DNA of 64,000 nucleotides from Azospirillum sp. SYSU D00513 (GTDB taxonomy: Bacteria > Pseudomonadota > Alphaproteobacteria > Azospirillales > Azospirillaceae), in assembly GCF_017356015.1 (NCBI RefSeq), contig NZ_JAFIQV010000014.1:1-64000 (forward strand), written 5' to 3'. The position numbers and the translations under genes are program-made. How positions within the stretch are numbered: the stretch's first letter is position 1; each line of letters opens with the position of its first letter. This document shows positions 47,101 through 53,137 of the stretch, piece by piece. The notes beneath the pieces are model-generated. The model saw nothing but the letters and a program-made list of their open reading frames with translations, was not told where the DNA came from and made no database searches.

Positions 47101-47696
47101 CGTGCCAGTTCGGAAAGCAGGATCTGGCCGTGATCCGCACTGGCCACATCGCAGCCATAGATGAGGATGTCCGCGTTTTCCGTCAGCGTCTGGCCAATGC
47201 TTTGAAGCTGGACGCTGAAGTCCGCGACGTTCCCAGCCGTTAGCGTTGTCGTGCCGAGGGTCACGCTTCCCGCCGAGCCATGCGAAATAATGTGGATCGC
47301 CTCGATCCCGGTCCGCCCCGAGAGTGCCCGCGCGATCTGGCCCAGGCCGTCCTGTTCGGCGTCGAGCACGACTACTTCCGTTCCGGCCGGAATGTCCCGC
47401 AGCATGTTCCGGTGGTCGCCGACAGACGAGTCGACGAAGACGATGGAACGCGGGGGTGTTGCCTGCGCACCGACCGACTCGGCTGCCTCGATCAGATGCT
47501 GATCAGCCATTGGAGACACGGCTGCAGGCAGGGCGTCGTCATGGGAAATTGAATGCGCCGTCTCCACAGCGGTCGCGACCCCCGCCGCATCGAACAGGAA
47601 GCGCGGTTCCAGCGCGATGGCAAGCCCGTCGGCCGGACGTGACGCCACCAAGCCGTGCTTTGCCTTGCCTTTCGAAACGCGCTTCAGAATGCCCAT
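38139..47696 (-). CDS. Giant DUF4347/Ig-repeat surface protein, putative adhesin
   Basis: This protein of 3185 residues starts at the ATG at 47696 (GAGGGGAAG upstream). Order: LEPRFLFDAAG motif (29-39); DUF4347 domain (about 83-240, HIISHGS, IYGCDVAS); an all-beta domain (about 250-520); three SwmB-type repeats (about 530-865, DTTPPVF...); a further beta domain; then 13 Ig-like modules (about 1180-2530) of two kinds, A (99 residues) and B (112 residues); a fourth SwmB repeat; a Pro-rich stalk with 22-residue repeats (about 2730-2830); a putative Ig domain (about 2970-3075); and a low-complexity tail ending KPAFSQQLSGAAGSGVAAEI. There is no Sec signal or RTX nonapeptide. Such N- and C-terminal motifs suggest non-Sec export through the TolC/HlyD-type genes next door. 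An adhesin role is inferred. Confidence 0.88.
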   Translation of the reverse strand: MGILKRVSKGKAKHGLVASRPADGLAIALEPRFLFDAAGVATAVETAHSISHDDALPAAVSPMADQHLIEAAESVGAQATPPRSIVFVDSSVGDHRNMLRDIPAGTEVVVLDAEQDGLGQIARALSGRTGIEAIHIISHGSAGSVTLGTTTLTAGNVADFSVQLQSIGQTLTENADILIYGCDVASADHGQILLSELARMTGADIAASDDLTGNAEFGADWTLESRTGVIEASELSVPAYGAVLSASSGTLKDVDGTVIVSGGRITTDNTKLNLALATPDATGESSIQNTSDLYGTVGMYASYVYDTDANGNIINGDGYIALRVAVNSAFNSYLQIDIDAINNPTGAAGPDGKMDFAIVVDTNLTSNGNKGVYITGVTKAASALATDNNSPSSTTFVIGASALSDHAFDGSVALSSGTGITTLAGANASVSAVTIGSSKYIDVIVSISAIKSKLSSVDISGRPATNSGGDPGSDDFQFIDRTSQLRFALTSSTQVNTINKDVYGGSDSTSWSVLSPATTTFAQLGGESPTDTTPPVFASATVSGTSLVMSYTEATTLDATRPPAAGAFTVMAGGTAVTVNGVSVDAASKTVTLTLASPVTHGQQVTVAYTDPSAGNDANAIQDATGNDAATLAATSVTNSTPDTTPPVFVSATVNGTSLVMTYTEATILDAAHPPAAGAFTVMAGGSAVAVSSVAVNAANKTVTLTLASAVANGQAVTVAYTDPSAANDTNAIQDSAGNDAATLAATSVINSTPDTTPPVFASATVNGTSLVMTYTEATTLDAAHPPAAGAFVVKAGGTTITVSSIAVDADNKKVTLTLASPVTGGQTVTVTYTDPSTGNDPNAIQDAAGNDAATLAVTDVTNTTSSAFTISASTATGPRIGASSDTLAELRTKPTAPHGSNNEVSGTSALWENVATLPDGSKIDLRATLVEGSNTTGKPPKFGTVNDDPKVLTDGAGSFTIRWELFKAGTDIPVTGNVTFNIKDLDGNGPNEYVTAVLGQISSYSVASPTSLTINKTNEKVTFSGTSNDSTALPSNTVQLKWVNVSSFELTYGAAQTNRGFEHDGDLDFSLGANPITYNLPPSVIAQTTRDTTPTITGRATLDSGQTLAVTVTNGTFTKTYTAADGLSFDNANWSLTIPNGDALSDGTYSVTATVKSSGGATVSSDPTEGELVVDTTAPAIPTVDSLTTKNTKPTLTGTANVVQGETLVVTVHGATYTVVPSNGNWTLDLSTAVPTSGTLGTFVDGQTYSVEAKVTDAAGNASSDVTASELKIDTTAPRLTSSVRQTPAAEFTSADAVTFRVTFSEAVASVDAADFALSGTAATGASVTGVTKVSDGVYDVTVGGIADANGTLNLDLAANASIADAAGNALTDRTATGADQDYTLDNTKPAAPTVTATTTNSTTPTLSGTASVSDGETLTVAVNGATYTVVPSNGNWTLNLSSAVPTSGSLGTFVDGQTYSVEAKVTDAAGNASSDVTTGELKIDTTAPAVPTVATKIANSTSPTLTGTATVSDGETLTVTINGATYTVVPTNGTWTLDLSSAVPTSGSLGTFVDGQTYSVEAKVTDAAGNASSDVTASELKIDTTAPRLTSSVRQTPSAEFTSADAVTFRVTFSEAVASVDAADFALSGTAATGASVTGVTKISEGVYDVTVGGIADANGTLNLDLAANASIADAAGNALTDRTATGADQDYTLDNTKPAAPTVTATTTNSTTPTLSGTASVSDGETLTVTINGATYTVVPSNGNWTLDLSTAVPTSGTLGTFVDGQTYSVEARVTDAAGNASSDVTASELKIDTTAPRLTSSVRQTPAAEFTSADAVTFRVTFSEAVASVDAADFALSGTAATGASITGVTKVSDGVYDVTVGGIADANGTLNLDLAANASIADAAGNALTNRTATGADQDYTLDNTKPAAPTVTATTTNSPTPTLSGTATVGDGETLTVAVNGAIYTVVPSNGNWTLDLSTAMPTSGTLEPLFNGQTYSVEAKVTDAAGNASSDVTAGELKIDTTAPRLTSSVRQTPSAEFTSADAVTFRVTFSEAVASVDAADFALSGTAATGASVTGVTKISEGVYDVTVGGIADANGTLNLDLAANASIADAAGNALTDRTATGADQDYTLDNTKPAAPTVTATTTNSTTPTLSGTASVSDGETLTVTINGATYTVVPSNGNWTLDLSTAVPTSGTLGTFVDGQTYSVEARVTDAAGNASSDVTASELKIDTTAPRLTSSVRQTPAAEFTSADAVTFRVTFSEAVASVDAADFALSGTAATGASVTGVTKISDGVYDVTVGGIADANGTLNLDLAANASIADAAGNALTDRTATGADQDYTLDNTKPAAPTVTATTTSSTTPTLSGTASVSDGETLTVTINGATYTVVPTNGTWTLDLSTAVPASGTLGTFVDGQTYGVEAKVTDAAGNASSDVTASELKIDTTAPAVPTVATKTTNSTTPTLTGTATVNDGETLTVTVHGATYTVVPSNGNWTLDLSTAVPTSGSLGTFVDGQSYSVEAKVTDAAGNANSDVTSSELKIDATAPTAPGVGLLTDSGTIATDKITNNATLSLTGVEANATVEYSTDGTSWSTTAPVPTQGSNTVQVRQVDAAGNASNATTFTYQYDTVAPVIASAVVNGNTLVLTYTEASTLDATGAPAGTAFAVTVAGQPVTVTNVAVNAANRTVTLTLGTAASHGQAITVSYTDPSAIDDSQAVQDAAGNDAVSLVNQPVTNDTPAPPPPPPPPPPPPIVSPPVVSPPVVSPPVTPPTPDPVSPPVSPPPVVSPPVAPPTPDPVSPPVSPPPVVSPPVAPPTPDPVSPPVSPPPVVSPPVAPPSPDPVAPPVASPPIPPTASVSPPAPPAPPVAPATPAVLSTVQTGTGAPAAPTIPGASVLTTVTTMVPTAPAAPTAPAAPTATQTVVTPVQTSTPAPANTPAAPLSVASTPAVATSDPGPNTPLAGNGSSTINSLPPPVVLATNAAGSGPSLLVVGTVGDRVISAGQPSNFAVPAGTFQSTDPQASVTLEATQADGSPLPVWLKFDASSGTFTGSPPADLNQPVNIKVIARDSQGAEAVTEFRISVGENAGETDGAPAEPNAPAQGQGSAPAAGDAAPASAPANAPADGAAQPAGEPAGEPNGADAQDAPAGGTEANGRRADAAEPAAPVGKPAFSQQLSGAAGSGVAAEIAALLRSLEDMLVG
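39217..39480 (-). repeat. Four 66-bp tandem repeats encoding a Pro-rich stalk
   Basis: Units start at 39217, 39283, 39349 and 39415, each beginning ACCGGATCCGG on the plus strand. Each 66-bp unit encodes 22 residues of the type VSPPVSPPPVVSPPVAPPTP. The last unit has diverged. Confidence 0.9.
40101..44157 (-). repeat. Tandem Ig-module array, 633-bp super-repeat
   Basis: The protein-order layout is A B A A B A B A B A B A A, with A = 297 bp (99 codons) and B = 336 bp (112 codons), summing to 4056 bp. Successive A+B units are nearly identical at DNA level, with a strict 633-bp period (for example corresponding positions at 40879, 41512, 42145 and 42778). This implies recent duplication or gene conversion. 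Confidence 0.92.
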
Positions 47697-48101
47697 GGCC
47701 ACTTCCCCTCGATCCGATGTTGCCCGGCTGAACACCACAGTATGCTGGAGCGCCGAGGTCCTTGTTCTTCCGGTTTCGACAATTCAGGTAAAGTTATAGG
47801 CAAATACGCATAAGCGGTTACGCCTAGAGCTTTTCATGAAGAGTTTTGTCCAACTCCGGTACTCGTCTGTTCTTCCGCGCCGTTCAGTTCGCTATTTTCT
47901 TCAAAAAAAGCGAAATGTAGCATTTTGTGACAAGATCTGACCTCTGTTCTTTTGCACCGCTCCAAGGGAAGCCCTGGATAGGAGCGTGACATCAGCGATC
48001 ACTGATGCCGAAGCTGCCGGAAAGACTTGAATTTTTCAAGCATTTGTCTAGTGAGTTGACGCATGGTCGATCTGCGGCGTGCTTGGAAAGGAACTTCGGT
48101 G
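47697..48101. promoter_or_regulatory. Divergent control region between the giant adhesin and the TolC-like gene
   Basis: These 405 bases are AT-rich for this genome and gene-free. An inverted repeat CATCAG-CGATCA-CTGATG lies at 47990-48007. A hairpin TCGCT...AGCGA surrounds an A-run near 47890-47915. TAGGC...GCCTA arms lie near 47800-47828. These are candidate operators for coordinated control of both directions; the regulator is unknown. Confidence 0.5.
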
Positions 48102-49793
48102 ATGGTGACGGGGGAGAGGCGGGCCAGGAGGGTGTCCGATCGGATGCGGGCGGGTGTGTCGCGCCTGGTTCTGGCCGCAGCGGTGGCGGTCTCAGCCTCG
48201 GCCTGCGCGGTGACGCCGGAGCCGGTGACGGTCGAGCAGCGCCTCGCCCAGGCCAGGGACGACCGGTCCCGCCTCTTCGCCGATCAGGAGCCGGTGACCG
48301 GCCCCATCACCCTGGCGGAGGCCATGGCGCGCGCCATCAAGTACAATCTCGATTCGCGGCAGGCGCTGATGGAGGAGGTTCTCCAGGCGCGCCAGCTCGA
48401 CGTCACCAGCTACGACATGCTGCCGCGCCTCGCGGCGAGCGCCGGCTACCTGACGCGGGCGCCCTCCAACGAGTCGCTGAGCCGCAACACCATCACCAAC
48501 TTCCGGTCCATCGACCCGGCGATCAGCCAGGACGACAACCGGTTCGTCGCCGACCTCGGCCTGACCTGGAACGTCCTGGATTTCGGCGTCAGTTACTACC
48601 AGGCCAAGCAGCAGTCCGACCGCGTGCTGATCGCGCATGAGCGCCGCCGCCGGCTGATCAACTCCATCATCCAGCAGGTGCGCGGTTCCTACTGGCTGGC
48701 CGTCAGCAGCGAACGCATCCTCGTGGAGATCGAGCCGCTGCTGGCCGAGGCGCGCCAGGCGCTGGCCGACGCCCAGCAGGTGGAGGAGGAGCGGCTGAGG
48801 CCGCCGCTGGAGGCGCTACGCTACCAGAAGGCGCTGCTGGAGATCATCCGCCAGCTCGAGATGGTGCAGCAGGACCTCTCCATCGCCAAGGCGCAGCTCG
48901 CCGCCCTGATGAACGTCCCGCTGGGGCAGAGCTTCACGCTGGCGCTGCCGGAGGGGTTCAAGCAGGACATCCCGCAGATCGACATTCCCATCGAGCGGAT
49001 GGAGACGGCGGCGCTCCTGAACCGCCCGGAAATGCGGGAGGAGCAATACCAGAGCCGCATCAACGCGCAGGAGGTCCGCAAGGCGATGCTGCGCATGCTG
49101 CCGGGCATCAACCTGAACACCTCGCTGAACTTCGACAGCAACTCCTACCTAGTCAACAACGCCTGGGCCGAGGCTGGCGCCAGGCTGACGCTGAACCTGT
49201 TCAACGTCTTCACCGGCCCCGCGAACATCGCCGCCGCCGAGGCGCAGGTCGAGGCGGGCGAGTTCCGCCGCCTCGCCCTCAGCATGGCGACGCTGACGCA
49301 GGTCCATGTGGCGGTCCAGCAGTACAAGCGCACCCGCACCGGCTTCGAGCAGGCGCGCCTGATGGAGACGATCGAGCAGCGCATCAACGAGAACATCCAG
49401 CAGGCGGCCACGGCCGACGCCGAATCCTCCCTGGAGCGGATCCGCGCCGGCGCGCAGGCGATCACCGCGAAGCTGGCGCGCGACCGCGCCTACGCGGAGC
49501 TGCAGAACGCGGTGTCGAGCCTCTATGTCTCGCTCGGACTCGACCCGGTGCCGGAGACGGTGGACAGCCACGACATCAAGGGCCTGACCGCCGGCCTGAC
49601 CCCGCTGGTCGCCGACTGGATGGCCGGGCGCATCCGGCTGGACATGCTCCCGGCGGAGGAGGCGGTGCCGGCGGACCTCCCGGCCGCGGAAGCGCCGGAG
49701 CAGGCCATGCCCGAGCCGGTGGCACCCCACACCGGCGGCGTTCCCGTCGCGGCGGCTCCATCGGATCCGTCGATTGCCGGACCGTCGTCATGA
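48102..49793 (+). CDS. TolC-family outer-membrane channel protein
   Basis: This protein of about 563 residues has a signal sequence ending in a lipobox-like VSASAC, so it may be a lipoprotein. Two long helical TolC-type repeats follow: ITLAEAMARAIKYNLDSRQALMEEVLQARQLDV near the start and, in the second half, AGARLTLNLFNVFTGPANIAAAEAQVEAG. A Pro/Ala-rich C-terminal tail follows the barrel/tunnel region (about 520-563). It forms an outer-membrane exit duct. The ATG at 48102 has AAAGGAA at good spacing; an in-frame ATG at 48063 is an alternative. It overlaps the HlyD-like gene by four bases. Confidence 0.87.
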   Translation: MVTGERRARRVSDRMRAGVSRLVLAAAVAVSASACAVTPEPVTVEQRLAQARDDRSRLFADQEPVTGPITLAEAMARAIKYNLDSRQALMEEVLQARQLDVTSYDMLPRLAASAGYLTRAPSNESLSRNTITNFRSIDPAISQDDNRFVADLGLTWNVLDFGVSYYQAKQQSDRVLIAHERRRRLINSIIQQVRGSYWLAVSSERILVEIEPLLAEARQALADAQQVEEERLRPPLEALRYQKALLEIIRQLEMVQQDLSIAKAQLAALMNVPLGQSFTLALPEGFKQDIPQIDIPIERMETAALLNRPEMREEQYQSRINAQEVRKAMLRMLPGINLNTSLNFDSNSYLVNNAWAEAGARLTLNLFNVFTGPANIAAAEAQVEAGEFRRLALSMATLTQVHVAVQQYKRTRTGFEQARLMETIEQRINENIQQAATADAESSLERIRAGAQAITAKLARDRAYAELQNAVSSLYVSLGLDPVPETVDSHDIKGLTAGLTPLVADWMAGRIRLDMLPAEEAVPADLPAAEAPEQAMPEPVAPHTGGVPVAAAPSDPSIAGPSS

Positions 49794-50572
49794 CGGCGCA
49801 ACCCCCTCTGCGGGGCGGCCTCCTGAATGGTCTGACGGCCCTCCTGGTGCTGGGGGCCGGCGCGGCGCTGGCCCAGACCGCGCCATCGCCGGAGGAGCCG
49901 CAGCCGGAAATCCGCGCGCAGCTCAGCCCGACGCGCAGCACGGTGCTGTCGGCGGAGATCCCGGGCAAGATCGGCGATCTGAGCGTGCGCGAGGGTGAGC
50001 GCTTCGCGGAGGGGCAGCCGCTCGTGACGCTGGACTGCACGATGCACAAGGCCCGGCTGGACAAGGCGCTCGCCCTGCAGCAGGGCGCACGCAAGACGCA
50101 CCAGGTGCAGGGGCGGCTCGCCAAGCTGGGGTCCAACAGCACCCTGGAGTTCGAGACCTCCGCCGCCGAACTCGCCGCCGCCGAGGCGGAGGTCGCCATG
50201 ATGCGCACGGTCGTGAGCCGCTGCGCCATCGCGGCCCCCTTTCCGGGGCGTGTCGTCGAGCTGAAGGTGAAGCGCCACCAGTATGTCGGCGAGGGCAGCG
50301 AGCTTCTGGAGATCCTCGACGACCGCGAATTGCAGGTCGAACTGGTGGTCCCGTCGCGCTGGTTGACCTGGCTGAAGCCGGGCAGCGCCTTCACCCTGGC
50401 GCTGGACGAGACAGGCAAGGACTATCCCGCCAAGGTGGACAGGCTGGCGGCCCGCATCGATCCGGTGAGCCAGACGGTCAAGCTGTTCGGGTCCGTCACC
50501 GGCAGCTTCCCGGAACTGATGTCCGGCATGAGCGGCAACGCTCGCTTCGACATTCCCGCGCACGGCGGCTGA
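49790..50572 (+). CDS. Short HlyD/RND-type periplasmic adaptor protein
   Basis: This 260-residue protein has a signal peptide (LTALLVLGAGAALAQ). A lipoyl/barrel-sandwich domain (LSAEIPGKIGDLSVREGERFAEGQPLVTLD) and a short coiled-coil hairpin (about 60 residues, KARLDKALALQQGARK...) come next. The returning lipoyl half follows (AIAAPFPGRVVELKVKRHQYVGEG), then a beta-barrel domain. It is much shorter than typical HlyD or MexA proteins. It is coupled to the TolC-like gene by ATGA and presumably docks an inner-membrane component onto the channel; no RND pump or ABC ATPase is adjacent. Confidence 0.85.
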   Translation: MTAQPPLRGGLLNGLTALLVLGAGAALAQTAPSPEEPQPEIRAQLSPTRSTVLSAEIPGKIGDLSVREGERFAEGQPLVTLDCTMHKARLDKALALQQGARKTHQVQGRLAKLGSNSTLEFETSAAELAAAEAEVAMMRTVVSRCAIAAPFPGRVVELKVKRHQYVGEGSELLEILDDRELQVELVVPSRWLTWLKPGSAFTLALDETGKDYPAKVDRLAARIDPVSQTVKLFGSVTGSFPELMSGMSGNARFDIPAHGG

Positions 50573-50575
50573 ACT

Positions 50576-50893
50576 TCAGGGCGCGCGAGCCAAATTCACC
50601 TCGACCAGCACGGTGTCGGCCAGGAACTCGGCCGCGTGCCAGGCGTCGGGGTCGAAGCGAACCACCATGCCGGGGCGCAGCTCGACTGGGCCGGACTCGC
50701 AGTCGAGCCGCGCGCGACCCTCCAGCACCAGCAGGAACTGCTCATGGTCGTGGCTGTGGCGCGCGGCCACGGCGCCCGCCTTGGTTCGGATCCGCCTGAG
50801 GCTCGCGCCGGTGCCGCGAATCTCCCGGCGCTCCGCCCCGTTCCCGCCTGCCGCAGGCAGTTCGTCCCAGGTGAAAGCGTCCGTCTTCGGCAT
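50576..50893 (-). CDS. Small cupin-domain protein
   Basis: This 105-residue single cupin has metal-site residues in HSHDHEQFLLVLEGRARL and the second motif in LRPGMVVRFDPDAWHAAEF. GGAGG lies nine bases before the ATG at 50893; an in-frame upstream extension is not supported. It is the last gene after the M50 fusion on the minus strand, 84 bases downstream of it, and converges with the adaptor gene. Function is unknown; it may bind a small ligand or regulate the cluster. Confidence 0.75.
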   Translation of the reverse strand: MPKTDAFTWDELPAAGGNGAERREIRGTGASLRRIRTKAGAVAARHSHDHEQFLLVLEGRARLDCESGPVELRPGMVVRFDPDAWHAAEFLADTVLVEVNLARAP

Positions 50894-50977
50894 GACCCCT
50901 GTCCTCCGTCGCCCATCGCCGATGCTCGGTGCGTCGGCAACAGCGGAACGGACCGTTTCGCCTGGACGGGACACTCG

Positions 50978-53137
50978 TTAGAAGCCGCTTTCCCGGACCA
51001 GAACGCCCAGCGCCGTGCGCCAGATTCCCGCGGCGATGCTCTCCCGCTCGCCCTCCAGCCTCACGGCGCCGCGCTCCACGCGGGCCGGGGCGGGCAGGGG
51101 GGAGGTGGCGCGCAGGAGCACCCGGTAGACCGGCTTTTCCGGGACCAGCGCCTGGTCCTGCCCCTGGTAGGAGGGGACGCCGCCGCCATGGACCGACGCC
51201 AGGGACGGTTCCGTCAGCAGGCGGCTGCTCGCCGTCGCGATGGCCGTGACCTCCGCGTCGACGGCGTCGCCGGAGGGATCGTCGGGCAGGAAGCGCGCCC
51301 GGGTTCCGACGCCGATCCGGCGCAAGTCCTCCTCCCGGACGTAGGCCTCGATCACGCTGGAACGCGGGTCGATCAAGGTCGCCAGCCGGTCGTTCCTCTT
51401 CACCCACTCGCCGGTTGCCAGGGGATCGGCGACATCGACCAACACGCCGGCGAAGGGCGCGGTCACGTCGAGCCGGGCGAGGTCTGCCTTGAGCGCCTGC
51501 GCTTCGGCACGCGCGGTTTCCAACTCCCGCCAGGTGGATTGCGTCTGGTCGAGCAGGTCGCGGTTGAGGCTCATCACCTGGACTCGGCCCTGCAACACCT
51601 CGACCTTTCGCTCGGCCTGGGCCAGCTCATGGGCGAGGTCGGGCGATTCCAGGCGGAACAGCCGGTCGCCCTCGGCGGCGGCAGCACCGGGGCGGGCGTT
51701 CATCTCCGCCAGGCGCGCGCCTTCCGGCGCAAAGAGCTGGGTCTGCTGCTCCGCCTTCAGCACCGCCGGGGCCGTCAGGCCCCCCTCCCATGGCACCAGC
51801 ACGGCGGCCAGCCCGGCCAGGGCAACGGTCGCCGTGACGAGGGCGTTGCGGGTCGGACGGATGCCGCCGGGCCGAGAGATCCAGCCGCGCAGCTCGGTGA
51901 AGATCGGTTTGCCGATGAACCACCAGAGTTCGACCGCCATCAGAAACAGCCCCAGAAGCTTGAAGAACAGGTGATAGACGAGCAGCGCGATGCCCAGGAA
52001 CAGGAAGAAGCGGTAGATCCAGGTCGCGTAGGCGTAGAGGAGCAGGGTGCCCCGCAGGCGCGGCGCGACGGGTTCCGGCGGCGGGTCGCCGAAGCCGAAC
52101 AGCAGCTCCCGCAGGCGCCAGCGGGCAAGCCCGAAGGCGCGGTCCTGGAGGTTCGGCACGTCGAGCCAGTCCGACAGCAGAAAATAGCCGTCGAAGCGCA
52201 TCAGCGGGTTCAGGTTGATCAGCAGCGTCAGCACCCAGGTGGAGGTGGCGAGCAGGAACACGGCACTGCGCAACGGCCCGTCCGGCAGGAAGCTCCAGGC
52301 CAGCGTGGCCCAGGCCGCCAGCGCCAGCTCCGCCGCGATGCCGGCGCCGCCGATGCGCAGGCGCTTGGCCCGCGATGGCAGCTTCCAGGCCTCGCTGACG
52401 TCGGTGTAGAGCACCGGCCACATCACCAGGAACACGATCCCCATCGTCGGCACCCGGCAGCCGTAGCGCCGTGCCGTGTAGGCATGCCCGAACTCGTGCA
52501 GGATCTTCGCACCCCCCAGCGCGCAGCCGGCCAGGATCGCCCCCTCCAGCGAGAAGAAATGCAGGAAGGTGGTCACGAAGGCGTCCCACTGGCGCAGCGC
52601 CAGATAGCCACCGGTGACCGCCGCCAGCAGCGTCAGCAGCAGGAACGCCCGGCTGTAGAGCAGCGAGGCCAGCGGCAGGGTCGCGCGCAGGAAGGCGTCG
52701 GGGCGGACCAGCGGGATGCGGAAGGAGAGATAGGTCTTCAGCAGCCACATCAGCCAGGGCGGGCGCTGCGCGTCGGCCAAGGTCTTCAGCCGCCCGAGCG
52801 CTCCGTCGCCCTGCGCCTGGAGGAGCCCCTGCGACCAGAGGAAGCGCGCGAAGCCCTCAACCTGGCCGGGGGTGGCGGCGATCGTCGTCTCTCGCGACAC
52901 GGCGGCGGCGATGGCCGCGGGTTCCGCGTGATGCCAGCGCGACAGGATCTCCAGCTCGACCCAGCCGATCCGGAAGAACCGGTTGCTGGACGGGTCCTGG
53001 AGCGTCCAGCTCGGTGCGCCGTCGGGCGAGCGCGGGCCGGGATGCAGTGACAGCTCCTCCCGCAGGGGCGGAAGGCGCATCGGCTGGGCCGCCGGCTCCC
53101 CGGCGTCCGCCGCGCCGACGGTGACCGCCGCCGTCAC
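50978..53137 (-). CDS. M50 (site-2) metalloprotease fused to HlyD-like domain, with PqqD-like N-terminus
   Basis: The 719-residue membrane protein has three parts. Residues about 40-105 look like a PqqD-type winged helix (PSSNRFFRIGWVELEILSRW...). An M50 protease domain with multiple membrane helices carries HEFGH at 214-218 and NPLMRFDGYFLLSD with Asp316. A periplasmic part (about 440-719) has lipoyl and coiled-coil segments typical of HlyD (TAPAVLKAEQQTQLFAPEGARL; LARLDVTAPFAGVLVDVADPL). The GTG start overlaps the GAF-HlyD gene (GTGA). This may process a substrate in the membrane and hand it to the export duct. Confidence 0.85.
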   Translation of the reverse strand: MTAAVTVGAADAGEPAAQPMRLPPLREELSLHPGPRSPDGAPSWTLQDPSSNRFFRIGWVELEILSRWHHAEPAAIAAAVSRETTIAATPGQVEGFARFLWSQGLLQAQGDGALGRLKTLADAQRPPWLMWLLKTYLSFRIPLVRPDAFLRATLPLASLLYSRAFLLLTLLAAVTGGYLALRQWDAFVTTFLHFFSLEGAILAGCALGGAKILHEFGHAYTARRYGCRVPTMGIVFLVMWPVLYTDVSEAWKLPSRAKRLRIGGAGIAAELALAAWATLAWSFLPDGPLRSAVFLLATSTWVLTLLINLNPLMRFDGYFLLSDWLDVPNLQDRAFGLARWRLRELLFGFGDPPPEPVAPRLRGTLLLYAYATWIYRFFLFLGIALLVYHLFFKLLGLFLMAVELWWFIGKPIFTELRGWISRPGGIRPTRNALVTATVALAGLAAVLVPWEGGLTAPAVLKAEQQTQLFAPEGARLAEMNARPGAAAAEGDRLFRLESPDLAHELAQAERKVEVLQGRVQVMSLNRDLLDQTQSTWRELETARAEAQALKADLARLDVTAPFAGVLVDVADPLATGEWVKRNDRLATLIDPRSSVIEAYVREEDLRRIGVGTRARFLPDDPSGDAVDAEVTAIATASSRLLTEPSLASVHGGGVPSYQGQDQALVPEKPVYRVLLRATSPLPAPARVERGAVRLEGERESIAAGIWRTALGVLVRESGF

